In this document: positions 1 through 10,103 of the stretch, piece by piece | How positions within the stretch are numbered: position 1 is the first letter of the stretch | Layout of the letters: every line of letters starts with the position of its first letter | Origin: Oscheius sp. JU75 | Lineage: Eukaryota > Nematoda > Chromadorea > Rhabditida > Rhabditidae | Reading direction: 5' to 3' | NCBI GenBank assembly: GCA_037178855.1 | Contig: JASJZC010000006.1 | Span: forward strand, 6,138,001-6,202,000 | Length of the DNA stretch: 64,000 bases | Notes under the pieces: generated by a model | Seen by the model: the letters and a program-made list of their open reading frames with translations, nothing else | What the model was told of the DNA's origin: nothing | Database searches by the model: none | Made by a program: the position numbers and the translations under genes

Positions 1-1087
1 GAAATTGATCTAAAATAACACTGTGAGAAGGAACTGACCGTAAACGGCTTCCACGTAGATCGGTGCCGTCCCGTAGTGTCTAGCCATCTGCTCGAAGTCC
101 TTATAGAACCAGACTCCTTGCTCTGGGACATTCTGTCCGACGAATTGTGGTCTCTAAAGTAATTTCTGAACAGGATTCAAGAAAGAATAACCTTTTCACT
201 TTTCCTGACAATGGCCTCCAGTGTGACCGTTCCCCTCGGCTCTTTTTTGGCACGAGATTCACGGGACATCTGATGTACAGGCACCCAGCCACGATTCACC
301 ATGATTACTAGGCTGAACGACTGTTTATCAAAAAGAAGTGAGGGGAAACTGACTTGCTGTCCTTGATTTTAAAGGGTGTGATGACATGAGCACCGTGGCT
401 AGACATATTGTTATCGGAGAGAAGGGAACCGACGTCTTTCTGCTTGTATCCCTCGTCGAAACGACCTCTTGGCGTGATGACGAACTCGCGCTCGTGTAAA
501 AACTCGCCTTGAAGACGTACACGACGGTATTCCATGTCGTCGAGACGGGAGAGGCTAGAACCGAAGCAATTGATGGAGTTCGTTTATTGTTTGCACTATT
601 TGTGTATCAGAACCTAACATTCTTTTAAAAGGTTTTCCAAAGCATCTAATTGACGAAAAAAAAAGAGAGCTCACTCATTGATGGGAAACTCCACGGCACT
701 TTCCGAAAGTCTCGACTTCAAGCTCTCAAGAAGGTCCAGTTTCCATTGAAGACGGTAGACTTGCCAGCAGCCGAGACTGAAGGCGAAAGCTGGGATTGAC
801 TGGAAATGTTGAAAATGGTTGAGAAAACGATAGGAAACGCACTAATAGGCCAACAGATCCCAGACTCCATCGAATTGATTTACTTTTTCTCCTTGAATTG
901 GCTCTTGAGTCTTTTTTTGATGTCTTCCCGTCTTGTGGACGTTTCTTCGGGCTGTCCAAATTGAGAATATTCGCATTCAGGAAGAAAGTTGTTTGCAGAA
1001 GAGGAAAAAAACTGTACTTACCTGCCTCAAAAGTCCTGAATATCCACTAAAGCTCCTACTTTGACTAGCTATCCGTAATAACAACAT
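1..1087 (-). CDS. SURF1: SURF1, cytochrome c oxidase assembly factor (partial)
   Basis: SURF1 is an inner-mitochondrial-membrane protein needed to assemble cytochrome c oxidase. Reading the minus strand from 1087, a short Arg/Ser-rich start (MLLLRIASQSRSFSGY) looks like a mitochondrial presequence. Then come a membrane segment ending in FSLGCWQVYRLQWK, the family block EYRRVRLQGEF, HVITPFKIKDSN joined to LVIMVNRGWVP, and RPQFVGQNVPEQGVWFYKD. The last exon visible ends near IYVEAVYG, so the C-terminal membrane helix lies outside the window. Introns are tiny: about 41 nt between the TPFKIKDSN and LVIMVNRGWVP blocks, and about 38 nt before RPQF. The join between the presequence exon and the exon carrying RWSLGSVGLL does not keep one frame with the obvious sites, so the extreme N-terminus is uncertain. 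The family identity is secure. Confidence 0.9.
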
Positions 1088-1433
1088 TTGTGCCTGTAAA
1101 AGACAATTAGAAGCAAGAGAAAATGAGACAAGGCAGTTTGAAACAGTTAAGGCGAATAAAAAGGAATATCTAGACGCAATTGCGTATTGCCCTTCCTTTT
1201 TGAAAAGAGAAACGTTTGTGATGAAACAGCCTCTAGTAAAGCACAAACTGCCGCAGCATCGGCAAAATATTTATCTCAATGACCAGAAAATCTCCAAAAC
1301 TCTGTCGTTCACTCTGGTTATTAACTTGTCCTCTTCCTCCTGTGGCACTTTCTTATCTTTTGGTTGCTCTTTTGCCTCTTTCCACAGCTTTAGTCAATTC
1401 CAGGTACAACTAATAGATTCGTCTAGCTAAACA
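1088..1433. promoter_or_regulatory. Shared divergent promoter region of SURF1 and the Nudix gene
   Basis: About 350 bases separate the SURF1 start (minus) from the Nudix hydrolase start (plus). No coding frame here looks real. The right end carries a pyrimidine-rich stretch and AG dinucleotides (AG at 1402-1403 after CAATTCC) that could be a trans-splice acceptor for the Nudix gene. The promoter role is inferred only from the head-to-head layout. Confidence 0.4.
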
Positions 1434-2659
1434 ATGAAAGATCTCGCATGTCCGTACGATCTTTCCAACGAGGAAACTGTCTTTACGGGTAGATGGATCA
1501 AAACGCGTCAGATTCGTTTCAAGTGCAAAAAGAGCGGCCACGAAGGGGTGAGTGAAACAAATATGAGCAGTTGTAAAGAAATGAGATCCAACAAAACCAT
1601 CTTTGAGAAGTCGTCCTACCAGGAATTTAGCTAATCCTACTGACTTTTTTTCTAGAAACGTTTTCTACATGCCTTTGGTGATACATGTTGCAAAATAGCG
1701 GAATATGGCACTAAAAAGAAACTGGGAAATCGCGGAATAGTGTGAGAGAGAAAAAGTTGAAACGCCGCCGTATAAAACCTGGAGTTGAAAAAGGCGCGCG
1801 TTTGAACGCTACATTATTCAAAAGCAGAACGTACGATAATACAGGAGAAAATTTACACAACTTTTTCCCAAGAACTATGTGAATAACCAGTAGAGACATG
1901 TGTAGTTTCAAAGTATTTCTTCAGGTGTGGCAGTCCACACATCGTACTACTCGCCCAGAAAACGCTCTTGTGGACGGGGTCGATATAATTCCGATTCTAA
2001 AGAAGCAGGGTAAGCAGCATTTCATCTTCGTCAAGCAGTTCCGTATCCCAATGAACGGTTGGTGTCTCGAGTTCCCCGCTGGTCTCATCGACGAGAACGA
2101 GTCCGTCAAAGAAGCTGCTCTTCGTGAGCTCAAAGAAGAGACAGGCTATGTTGCTAGCAAGATTCTCCACGAGTAAGTATTCACAAAAACCAGAAACAGA
2201 ATCTTGAGAACGAACGGAATCCAGGGGTTGGATCCTGGTCTGACTGATGATTCTGTTCAGTTCATAACCGTCGAGGTCGACGGTGATGCCGAGCAAAATT
2301 TCAACCCGGAGCAGCGTCTGGAGCACGGAGAGGTGAGCATAGATCTAAAAATAGTCCCCCGTCGATCATATTTTTCGCTTCCCGATTGTGTTATTACACT
2401 TGTCGGGGTTTCTCTACAATAGGATGCGGCATAGATCGCTCGCCCTGTTACGTCTGACCTCGTGGACTGGGACTGCCGGGGCGCTGTCACATAGTTTGAT
2501 CTTTCGAAGACGACTCTCTTTGCAGGAGAGAGACTAACTGTGAGATTGAGAGATGGAAATCTCGGAAGGCTTGACCAGTATCTTACAATCACTGATCAAA
2601 CTAAGTCAATTGGTTCTGAGAAACTGTCACTTGTCTTCCTGCTTCCACAGACTGTTTAG
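1434..2659 (+). CDS. Nudix hydrolase, ADP-sugar pyrophosphatase (NUDT5-like)
   Basis: Nudix enzymes of this group hydrolyse ADP-ribose and related nucleoside diphosphate sugars in the cytosol. Exon 1 (from 1434) gives ETVFTGRWIKTRQIRFKC, and its last codons splice at GGCCACGAAGGG|gtgagtg to an exon starting after TTCTTCAG near 1924 (VWQSTHRTTRPENALVDGV). The Nudix box is complete: G-x5-E-x7-RELKEETG, read as GLIDENESVKEAALRELKEE followed by TGY. The next exon (GLDPGLTDDSVQFITVEV) matches the NUDT5 segment after the box. A last exon near 2525-2659 reads RLTVRLRDGNLGRLDQYL to FLLPQTV-stop and fits the family C-terminus. The final intron is long for this genome (about 190 nt) and its exact acceptor is unsure by a few bases. 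The coding length is close to NUDT5. Confidence 0.85.
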
Positions 2660-4110
2660 TCGGTGGACTGTCCCTCTTTCAGCTCTTCTCGACCACTGCT
2701 CGTGTCTTACAGAACATGCACTTACGGATTGTGAGAGACAGAGAATGTGCTCCTGTGTAGATAGAGCATCCAGGTCTATCGTCTATCTTTTGTAGAAGAG
2801 ATTGAGTTATTTTGTAGAAAAGAGCGAGTTACCGAAGAGGCAATTCGCTTCAAACTTCAGTCCCGTGTGTCCCCTGTCCCTCTCTTGTTCAACCGTATCT
2901 CCCGTGTTCACCGTACTTCTAATCCTCCAAGTTCGCTCAAACATGGCCACCGCCTGCTCCCTCCGAGCAAACAGACACAAACTTTATCATTCTCACGGTC
3001 TTCAAAAGTTGATCTGTTTGCCCGACCGCCGTCAGGTCAAAGGCAACGACTCCTCGTTTCCGGTCTCTCGTCGAAAACGAGACTCATGATTTGCACAGCT
3101 ACGTCACGGGTTTCGTTCTCTACGCCTGGTCTTTTCCTAAAAGTGCTCGCGTGTTTTTGTTTTCGGTCGACCAACCATCGCGGCTGTTATGGGCATCAGC
3201 AACAAGTATAGACTGTCCCATGGTAGAGTATTCTGTACTCATTGAGGATATAGACAGTCAGTGAAACACTGTCTTAACTGAACGTTCGTTCCCCCGTTCC
3301 TTTGTCTGACTTGGACGGGTTTCAACGACAACGTGGACAAACTACGGTAGTGGTATTTTAAAACATTCTAGTTACGTTGTGCAAGAGCAATTCGTCTGTC
3401 TTTACTCTAATAGAAACACGGGGTTTCGAAACAATGAGTCAGTCGCTCTGTACTCCAGCCTTTGCGAGTCAAAATAACTTGATTCTGCGAGCAAGAGCGA
3501 TGTTACTAAGGATGAGTTAGATTGCTCAACTATATTGAAGAATCAACTGAATAAAAAAATTTAAGTTATGTTTCTAAAATGGAAGGTAGGATATTTCAGA
3601 GTACGACATTTTCGCAAGCTCTCTTGGCGCCTTCTCTTCCCCTAATCTGTTTTCTCAGTTCTCTGTGGCCGCTTCTTTCCTCACGTTAGCAGTCACGTCT
3701 TCGAAATTGGCTGATTGTGGCCGTTCTCGAGTCTCTTATCGCAGTCTCCGTGACTTTGGTACGTGCCGACTCTGTGGCTCATCTCTGGACTTTCAACTCT
3801 TTCAGCTGCAAAAAGAGAGAGTCGTTATCACGTCCCTCTTGAGAGAACTGAGAGATCGAAAGACTTGCAAATATTCTACCCCCGAGGATGCTTTTTCGCA
3901 GATTCCGCCCTCCCTCGGTCACGTCATGGACGTGCTAGAAACGAGCGCCGCTGCTATAGAGGCAGAACCATGGCTATTTCGGAGGACGATGTAATGCCCT
4001 GCAGGCAGTAGCAGGCTCTCTCTACTTCCGCTGCTCGATGATCTCCTGCTCTCCCGAAGAGACCGAAAAAGCTCTCTCTCTCCGACAAGGAAGCAATGAG
4101 GCTTGATTAA
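2660..4110. other. No supported gene
   Basis: Several plus-strand frames are open for 80-115 codons (2867-3211, 3665-3994) but lack recognisable domains and a good start. The stretch 3700-3990 is the most protein-like (PPSLGHVMDVLETSAAAIEA) and could be an upstream exon of the interrupted coding region that follows. I could not join it in frame. Confidence 0.3.
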
Positions 4111-4369
4111 GTGGAAGCTCCGGGCGGTGTGTTCTCTCTAGTGGCGGCCCAAAGAGGGCCACGATTGATGGGCTTCTGGGAAAGGCTGCACCGGGGCGAT
4201 GCGGAAGTCGGGGATGAGATCAAAGCTCTCTCTTTCAAAATTTGAGAGAAGAGGCGCTTCTTGGTCGTTGAAAGGCTCAAAGGAGCAGGAGACAAAGAGT
4301 GGGTGCGAGTCTGGACTTTTGCATTACCTTTCCAAAGCTCTGATCTTTTCACTAAATTGTTTACGACCG
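4111..4369 (+). pseudogene. Protein-like frame interrupted by one TGA
   Basis: One frame reads GGVFSLVAAQRGPRLMGFWE and continues to KALSFKI, meets TGA at 4243-4245, then runs on in the same frame as EKRRFLVVERLKGAGDKEWV and TFALPFQSSDLFTK. Both halves have the look of coding sequence, which makes a shared frame across a stop notable. A 36-44 nt intron starting at the GT in GAAGTCGGGG could remove the stop, but the splice sites are weak. I do not recognise the family. It may be part of the same gene as the following feature. Confidence 0.35.
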
Positions 4370-4391
4370 GTTGTTTTCACAGCAGCTAGCA

Positions 4392-4981
4392 ATGCCAGCC
4401 ATATTGATCAGGTGATACTATGTACTAGAAACTGTAGGAATCTCCACCGTAAACTTGGGGTGACTAGACAATCTCTTGGCAAAGTAGTTTGTTTCGAAAC
4501 GTTGGTAATAGTTAGTTGGGATACCGGTAGTTCCTTTGGTGTGCTGTTCGTAAGCTCACAAAACTCTTTGAAAACCCAGGCACCCGTTCTTTGCGAGCTT
4601 CCGTAATCCTTTGCTGTGGTGAAGCCACATGACTCTTGATTCTCTGCTCTCCATATGCGTGATCCTGCATGCTGCTTAACCTTCCTCACAGGAACCAGGA
4701 AGCTGTGCTTCCTGATCCCCTTTTGGATCAAAGAGCTGTCCTCAGAATGTTTCATGCTCGATTAGGCCGGACATGTACACTTTCGAAAACAGCACACAGC
4801 CTGTTATCAGTTGGCTCCAGAGTTCAAAGATAAAACGATCTTTCAGTGCATCGAAGTGATCGTGGTCGAGTGTGACAAGGTGCTCGAGTACTTGAAGACG
4901 ATCGAGAAGAGCATCCATGTTGAGGCTATGGTTTACAGTTTCGCCATCGGGTACGGTCTGTCGAAGAAGTTTGGATTCTAA
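4392..4981 (+). CDS. Unrecognised small gene, frame not fully resolved
   Basis: A candidate start ATG at 4392 lies just after GTTTTCACAG, a possible trans-splice acceptor. It gives MPAILI before a donor (AG|gtgata). An exon after CCTCACAG continues RNQEAVLPDPLLDQRAVLRM. The last exon ends ECDKVLEYLKTIEKSIHVEA ... GYGLSKKFGF-stop and is followed by AATAAA. The best-sized intron between the last two exons (46 nt, gtacac...ctccag) would create TAG at the junction, and another frame has TAG at 4763-4765. It is either a real gene with a splice I have not found or a recent pseudogene. I do not recognise the family. Confidence 0.4.
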
Positions 4982-4986
4982 TCACA

Positions 4987-4992
4987 AATAAA
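4987..4992 (+). terminator. Polyadenylation signal AATAAA
   Basis: AATAAA lies 5 bases after the stop codon of the preceding plus-strand reading frame. Its placement supports a transcription unit ending here. The convergent nuclear receptor gene ends about 95 bases further on. Confidence 0.5.
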
Positions 4993-5086
4993 GGGTTTAT
5001 CTCTGTTTACAGTATAGCTTATTATATAGTCACATACACGTTTGGGCAGCGGAGATTTTCTGGAGGAGAGATGGTGAGATGGAAGT

Positions 5087-6568
5087 TTAGGAGAGGAAGA
5101 CCTTGACGGGATGAATGGGAGCCGAGGAGAAGAGCTGAAAAACTTATAATTAGTTTATGGACTTCTTTGGATAGGACGCGAAACTTTTCATCAAATGGTC
5201 GTATGGTTAGCGCGTGGGATACAGAACGAACATTCTTAGGTGGATTCCTAGTGAACAATATAAGCTTACTCACCGGCAGTTGAGTATTGTAGAGCGGGAA
5301 AGAAGAAAGGAGACTGGGAGATGTCGATGGAGGACTGCCTCCATTCATTGGAGTCAGTTGGCTTGCCAAGAACTGTGCCAGAAGGACTTCTTTGGAGAGG
5401 GGAAGATGGTCCGAGAAGGAGAGAACAGGCGACTCGCTCTTCGGACTGGGAATTTCCTTCTTGACCAGATCGATCATTCCGAACAGACTGGCCAGTTCGT
5501 TGTTCTCCAAAGCTGTCTGAGCGATGGAAGTAAGAGCGGGAACGATCATGAGAAGGGAAGAGACTCGGAGAGAGGCATCGATACTGTTCAACTGCTGGCT
5601 CAGATAGGAGAAGACGGCCTTCAGGAGGGCATCTCTAGCTTCACGAAGTTTGTCTTTGCTGGCCGGGTTCATTCCCACGACATCGCCAGACAGGAGAAGA
5701 AGAGCCTTGAGACACGAGAACTCGGCTTGATCGACATGGAGGCGTCTCAGAGGGCTGAGCAGTTCATCCTGGATACGTTGGAGAACAGTCAGAGAGGAGT
5801 TGTTGACTAGGGCGGGGGACAGGAGCTGGTCGTTTGGAAGGAGCAGTTGACTGAGAGACATGCTTCGCTGGACGACTCCGAGAAGCGCAAAGCTGGGACT
5901 GGAGTGCTTCAGAAGGAGACCCTGAAAGTTGCTTGTAGAACAGGGACAGTTCAATGTACCGTACCTTGTCACTGATCGGGATTTCGGGAAGGGGATGCAG
6001 CATCGAAGTCCAACCAATAAGATTCGAGACGATTCTCTGTCTTGAGGTGGATTCCTCGTCTCTCAGAAGAGCATTGACCGACTGACTCGACACCAGACGA
6101 TTCTCAATGTCCATGAGCATTTCGACCAGACGACGAGAGGCAGCCGAGTTGGGACATTCGGTCTTGGGAGAGGGAGCTCCTTCACTATCCGAGTTCTCTC
6201 CAGTCAGACTTCTCTTTCTTCTCTTCGTGCTACCAATTCTGTCTCTCTCGTTCTGGATAGCCTCAGGCTTCATCCCATCAGCGAGACACTTCTGGAAGCG
6301 ACAGTAGCGACAGGCGTTCCTATGATCCTTGTCGATGTTGCACTGTTTGTTGAAGCGGCAGGTATACTGTAGATTCTGCCACACGCTTCGGCGGAAGAAG
6401 CCTTTGCAGCCGTTACAGCTAAATGGAACACGTTTACTCTGTTTCTCTTTGTTCGACTCACGCTACGGCTCCATAATGTTTTCCAATAGCTTTGTCTCCA
6501 CAGACCACGCAGAAATCGGCAGAGGAGGATATTTCAGTTGAGACTGAGGGCGTTACAAGAAGATCCAT
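5087..6568 (-). CDS. Nuclear hormone receptor, HNF4-like
   Basis: A ligand-type nuclear transcription factor. The start at 6568 ([20 protein letters not shown]) gives a very short N-terminus. The DNA-binding domain follows: [17 protein letters not shown] spliced to [20 protein letters not shown], then [19 protein letters not shown], with all zinc cysteines present, and the C-terminal extension [14 protein letters not shown] typical of HNF4-like receptors. After a charged hinge, the ligand-binding domain reads EIPISDK joined to [20 protein letters not shown] by a 46-nt intron, then [16 protein letters not shown] and [13 protein letters not shown] last small exon ends [15 protein letters not shown]-stop. 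TCCCTTACAG sits two bases before the ATG and may be a spliced-leader acceptor. The AF-2 position reads [10 protein letters not shown] rather than the usual acidic-hydrophobic helix. Confidence 0.9.
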
Positions 6569-9413
6569 TTCTGTAAGGGAGGGAATGAGTCGAGGTAAAG
6601 AACAAGGGTGAGAAAGAGAGAGTACGGTAAAAGAATCGCGCGACCGTGTAAACCGACAGAACGGGGCCGCCTCGGGGCAATGAATGCACCGGAAAGGGTA
6701 CTGTAGATGGCTTTCGGTAAGGAGGAACTCCTAATGTTCTGTTACGATAACTGAAAGCTACAGTCTTGAACTGTGTTGAAAGAGTTGTGGGTCAAAGACG
6801 GAAAATTGGAAGACTACAAAAGAAGGAAGTGGAAATTACTTGTCTCGAGAAAGGGAGTAAAAGCAAAGACCCAGTAGCTTTGCTCCCAATCGGGAGATGC
6901 CGATGGGCACGTCGGCTGTCCGTTATCAGGCCCAGAAAGTCACGGAGGAGGGTGCGATTGGGCAGGGGGCGGTCCTCGGAGCGCATTCTACACCTAACGA
7001 AGATCATGGTTCAACGAGGGGTGACGTCAGAGGTGGCGGTCGGAAAACCTGTCGTTCTTGTCAGTGATAATAGCGATTGAAGAGACGCAGCCAGTCGAAA
7101 TAGTACAGGGATCGAATGGCGCAGACGGGGTAAGAATAGACGAAAGAGACTGTAGAAGGAAGAGACAGCCAGTACAGCAGCCGGATGGGAAACGGTCTCG
7201 AACTTCGAACGACGAATGACGAAGTGACATTCGAAGATACAGACAGAACTATTTCCGTACCCAATCCACTCTCGTGCAAATTGGGGAGCACACAGTGTCC
7301 TCTAGGGCTCTATGAGTAGTGCACCACTGTATTAGGCCACAATGTCTTTCGAAAGTTTAAAATTGCCAAGTTCGGAAGCTATAAAAGCATCCGACACTCA
7401 CCACTTGAAGAACTAAAAGACATGAGTTTCTATCTAGCTGTTAGTGTTTCTGACCTTATTGTTATTATAGCTCATCGAGAAACAGTATATCAAGTAGCCC
7501 CAAGTACTCAGGTGAACTTCTGACAGAAAGTTCTAGAGTTGACCAAGCAGCATCAGTTAGTGGCAAGCTAACTCTACTTCATTTCACCATACCGTGCCGT
7601 AACCTGTTCATCTCCCGATGAGACAGACCTGAACGGTTAAAGTCATCTACCACAGTGGTTGTGGTGTTTTCACTCACTCACAGACCGACAGAATTGTTTT
7701 TCTAGTCGTTTGAATTCAGAACTTTGACGGGTCAAAATAAGACGCAATTCTATCAGCTAAAGTCATAATTCCGACACGTAAACAGTGACGAATGCCTACC
7801 CAACAGGGACTGTTCTTTCTATTTTGGCACTCGCTATAGAAAACAAGGTTGACCGGTTCCGGTTATGAAAAGAGGAGAGATTAGAATCTTGACAGCTGTA
7901 CTCTCCAGGAAATCGTTCTCATTGAAAATTCTGCGAGATCTTAGATTCCGAATCTAATTTTACTCGAAGGAACTGCTATATCTGAACTCAAACACCTGCT
8001 AATCGGGGGCGGCTTAGAGCTCTCTGATCGTTTGACAAGGAAGCTTTGGATATGATTAGCTCTGGAGAGGGATGAGAAGAGGAGGGAGCACCAAAGATCG
8101 AGATGAAGGAACTGACAGTCGAAGGACTCCAGGGGACGGAAGGGGGTGGGGCTCAATCAGCCCGCCCCAGGCTTCCTGATGCTAAAAATGGAGAGCTGCT
8201 AGAATGGGACTAAAACGGGAATACTAGAGTGCAGTGAGCAGAAGGTCAAAAGCTGGATTTGAGGACAAGTTGAGCAGAAAACAGCGTGACCAAATGGGCG
8301 ATGAAGTAGCATTTCGGGCGATGAAGTAGCACAACAATCGACCATTGGAACAAGAAGGATCTTTAACAAAGCAAGAAGTATCACAGGATCTTCCTAATTG
8401 AGCAGGCTACCATTAGATAGCCAAACATTCCATGCATTTGGGTAACAGCTATCATACTCTGTCTGTGAATGCCTCCTAGAAGGCCTAAAGTTAAGAGAGG
8501 CTGAAGAATGGCCTGTCTTAGTTTGCAACAGATAGCTTGGTCCTATGTAGTTTGCCCACATAACATCCAAACTTGGTTCCTGAGCAGCTTTCAGCTGAGT
8601 GGTTCAGCGGTTCTGGTAAGTGCCTCCAGAAGTCCAGAAGATCGCATCTTTTATGAGAGAATGTCTAAGAACACGGAGGCTGATAGGCCCGAATGAGATG
8701 GCTTTCAGACGAGTCATTCGCTCCTATTGGAAGCAGACTGCACAGCTATGCGATATGCTGGTCAGTTGAGGGCACGAACTTTCATAGGGTTCCATGGATC
8801 ACGGTACTTGTCTTACTCTGATCAGCACATACACTCCACCTATTGAATATAGAGAACTACCCTTATCGTAGTTTCAGAAGGAGGCCATTCGACACCTCTG
8901 CTCTTTGAATCTTTGGAGGAGGCTTGGAGATCCGGGAACGTCATGACTACGTGCTGAGTCTTTTCTTCCCACTATCCCAAACTCAGAGATTCTGCATCCC
9001 TCGAAAATATCCCACTCATAAAGAGGAAGCTTTCTTTTCTTCTAATTCAATAAGACCTCTCTTTTAGCCGCTGTTCTGAGTACGGAGAGGGCCTCGTATA
9101 TCGAATTCTGCTTCCGTCTTTGGAGCTCAAAGCTGGGCGCCTAGCTCTTCGACCCCTTGAACTCGGCGAGGGGCCGAAGATCGTTGGCGCCGACGTGCAA
9201 TTCTCTGCAGCCGGACCTTCTATTCATGGCCGGGGGCCGCGGACTCAATCTATGACTCGCGGGGAGGGGAAAAGTGCAGCAGAGAGCAACGCGGAAGCGA
9301 GGGAGCTGCTGGAAATAGCCTCAATTCGGTTTGGGAGAGAGAGGAAGCTAATTGGGAGTAAAGGCCAGCTCAGAAAAACGATGAGACAACAGATGAAAGA
9401 ACAAGGAGAGTCT
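6569..9413. other. Intergenic region, no supported gene
   Basis: All frames here are short or biased in composition (for example 6766-7080 and 8508-8696) and none shows a domain, an exon chain or a start context like the neighbours. A short tandem repeat lies at 8296-8331. I see nothing else definite. Confidence 0.4.
8296..8331. repeat. Two-copy 20-nt tandem repeat
   Basis: GGGCGATGAAGTAGCA occurs at 8296-8311 and again at 8316-8331, a period of 20 with TTTC as the remaining bases. The function is unknown; it is probably a small replication-slippage duplication. Confidence 0.8.
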
Positions 9414-9917
9414 TCATTGGTATTGCTCGAACCGTTCGCGGAAGAATAAGTGGAGAAACTGCCAAATGGGATGCGGATACGCCGGTATACAGTCCCGAGA
9501 CACTGCCGTTTTCTCCAAATGCAGTAGCAACGGGTAGCCGTAAGTGAACATGACTTCCAGTAGGGCACGAGCATCAGCTTCGGCCATATGGAAGTCTCTT
9601 TCGGTTCCCTTGACGATCTGTAAACCAAACTGTCAAAGAGTTCTGACATCTGGGATTATGTCTCCTAATAATAAGCACAAGTAAAAATTACAGTTATGTC
9701 CTGCCAATACTTGTCAAGTTAAGAGTTCATGTCTTTACGATAAGCTTTCAATTTGGTTTTCAGATTCAAATTTGAAAAGTGCAATGAAGAGCTATCGTTC
9801 GTCTTGTGACTTGTCTGCCTATCAACTTTTTTCGGGTTAGATGCTGCAATGTAAAAGCTCACGTCCTTATACAAGTCGTCCTGCAGTTTATAGCCCCTTC
9901 GCCGATTTGGAGGTATC
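9414..9917 (-). pseudogene. Unit 1 of a duplicated unrecognised gene, with a stop inside the frame
   Basis: The last exon (9414-9617, after TTTGGTTTACAG) reads IVKGTERDFHMAEADARALL, then EVMFTYGYPLLLHLEKTA, and ends FRERFEQYQ-stop. The upstream exon is open from about 9915 (YKLQDDLYKDVSFYIAASNP ... LKAYRKDMNS), meets TAA at 9719-9721, and continues in the same frame as LDKYWQDIT up to a donor that joins IVKG in phase. The last exon closely matches unit 2 (IVKGGLKHFYMADSDARALL). The motif H-M-A-E-A-D resembles the third motif of DEDDh exonucleases (HxAxxD), but no other exonuclease motif is evident, so I do not assign a function. A further protein-like exon (NNLSADLIGLVGGLYRNVLT) lies near 9984-10080. 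Confidence 0.5.
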
Positions 9918-10103
9918 TAATATATCTGATCCACAACTAAATCCAACAAGATCTAAATTTTTGACCTAATCACAGGCGATTCTAGCCTGTTCGGGAAATT
10001 TATGAGTCAAGACGTTCCTGTATAATCCACCGACAAGACCGATGAGATCAGCAGAGAGATTATTGGCGACTGAAGAGACTCTTCGATCTACGTGTATACT
10101 CAC

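Noticed and set aside
5214-5810. A 198-codon plus-strand frame
   Set aside because: It is the antisense of the ligand-binding-domain exon of the nuclear receptor, which is clearly coding on the minus strand.
8296-8331. A CRISPR-like or regulatory array at the 20-nt repeat
   Set aside because: Only two copies, no spacers, and a eukaryotic genome.
9414-9617. Calling the duplicated IVKG exon a DEDDh exonuclease
   Set aside because: Only one motif (HxAxxD) fits and unit 2 has Tyr in place of His; the first two exonuclease motifs are not found.
9245-9649. A 134-codon minus-strand frame over unit 1
   Set aside because: It is a shifted frame of the IVKG exon, which has the better translation and a matching paralogue.
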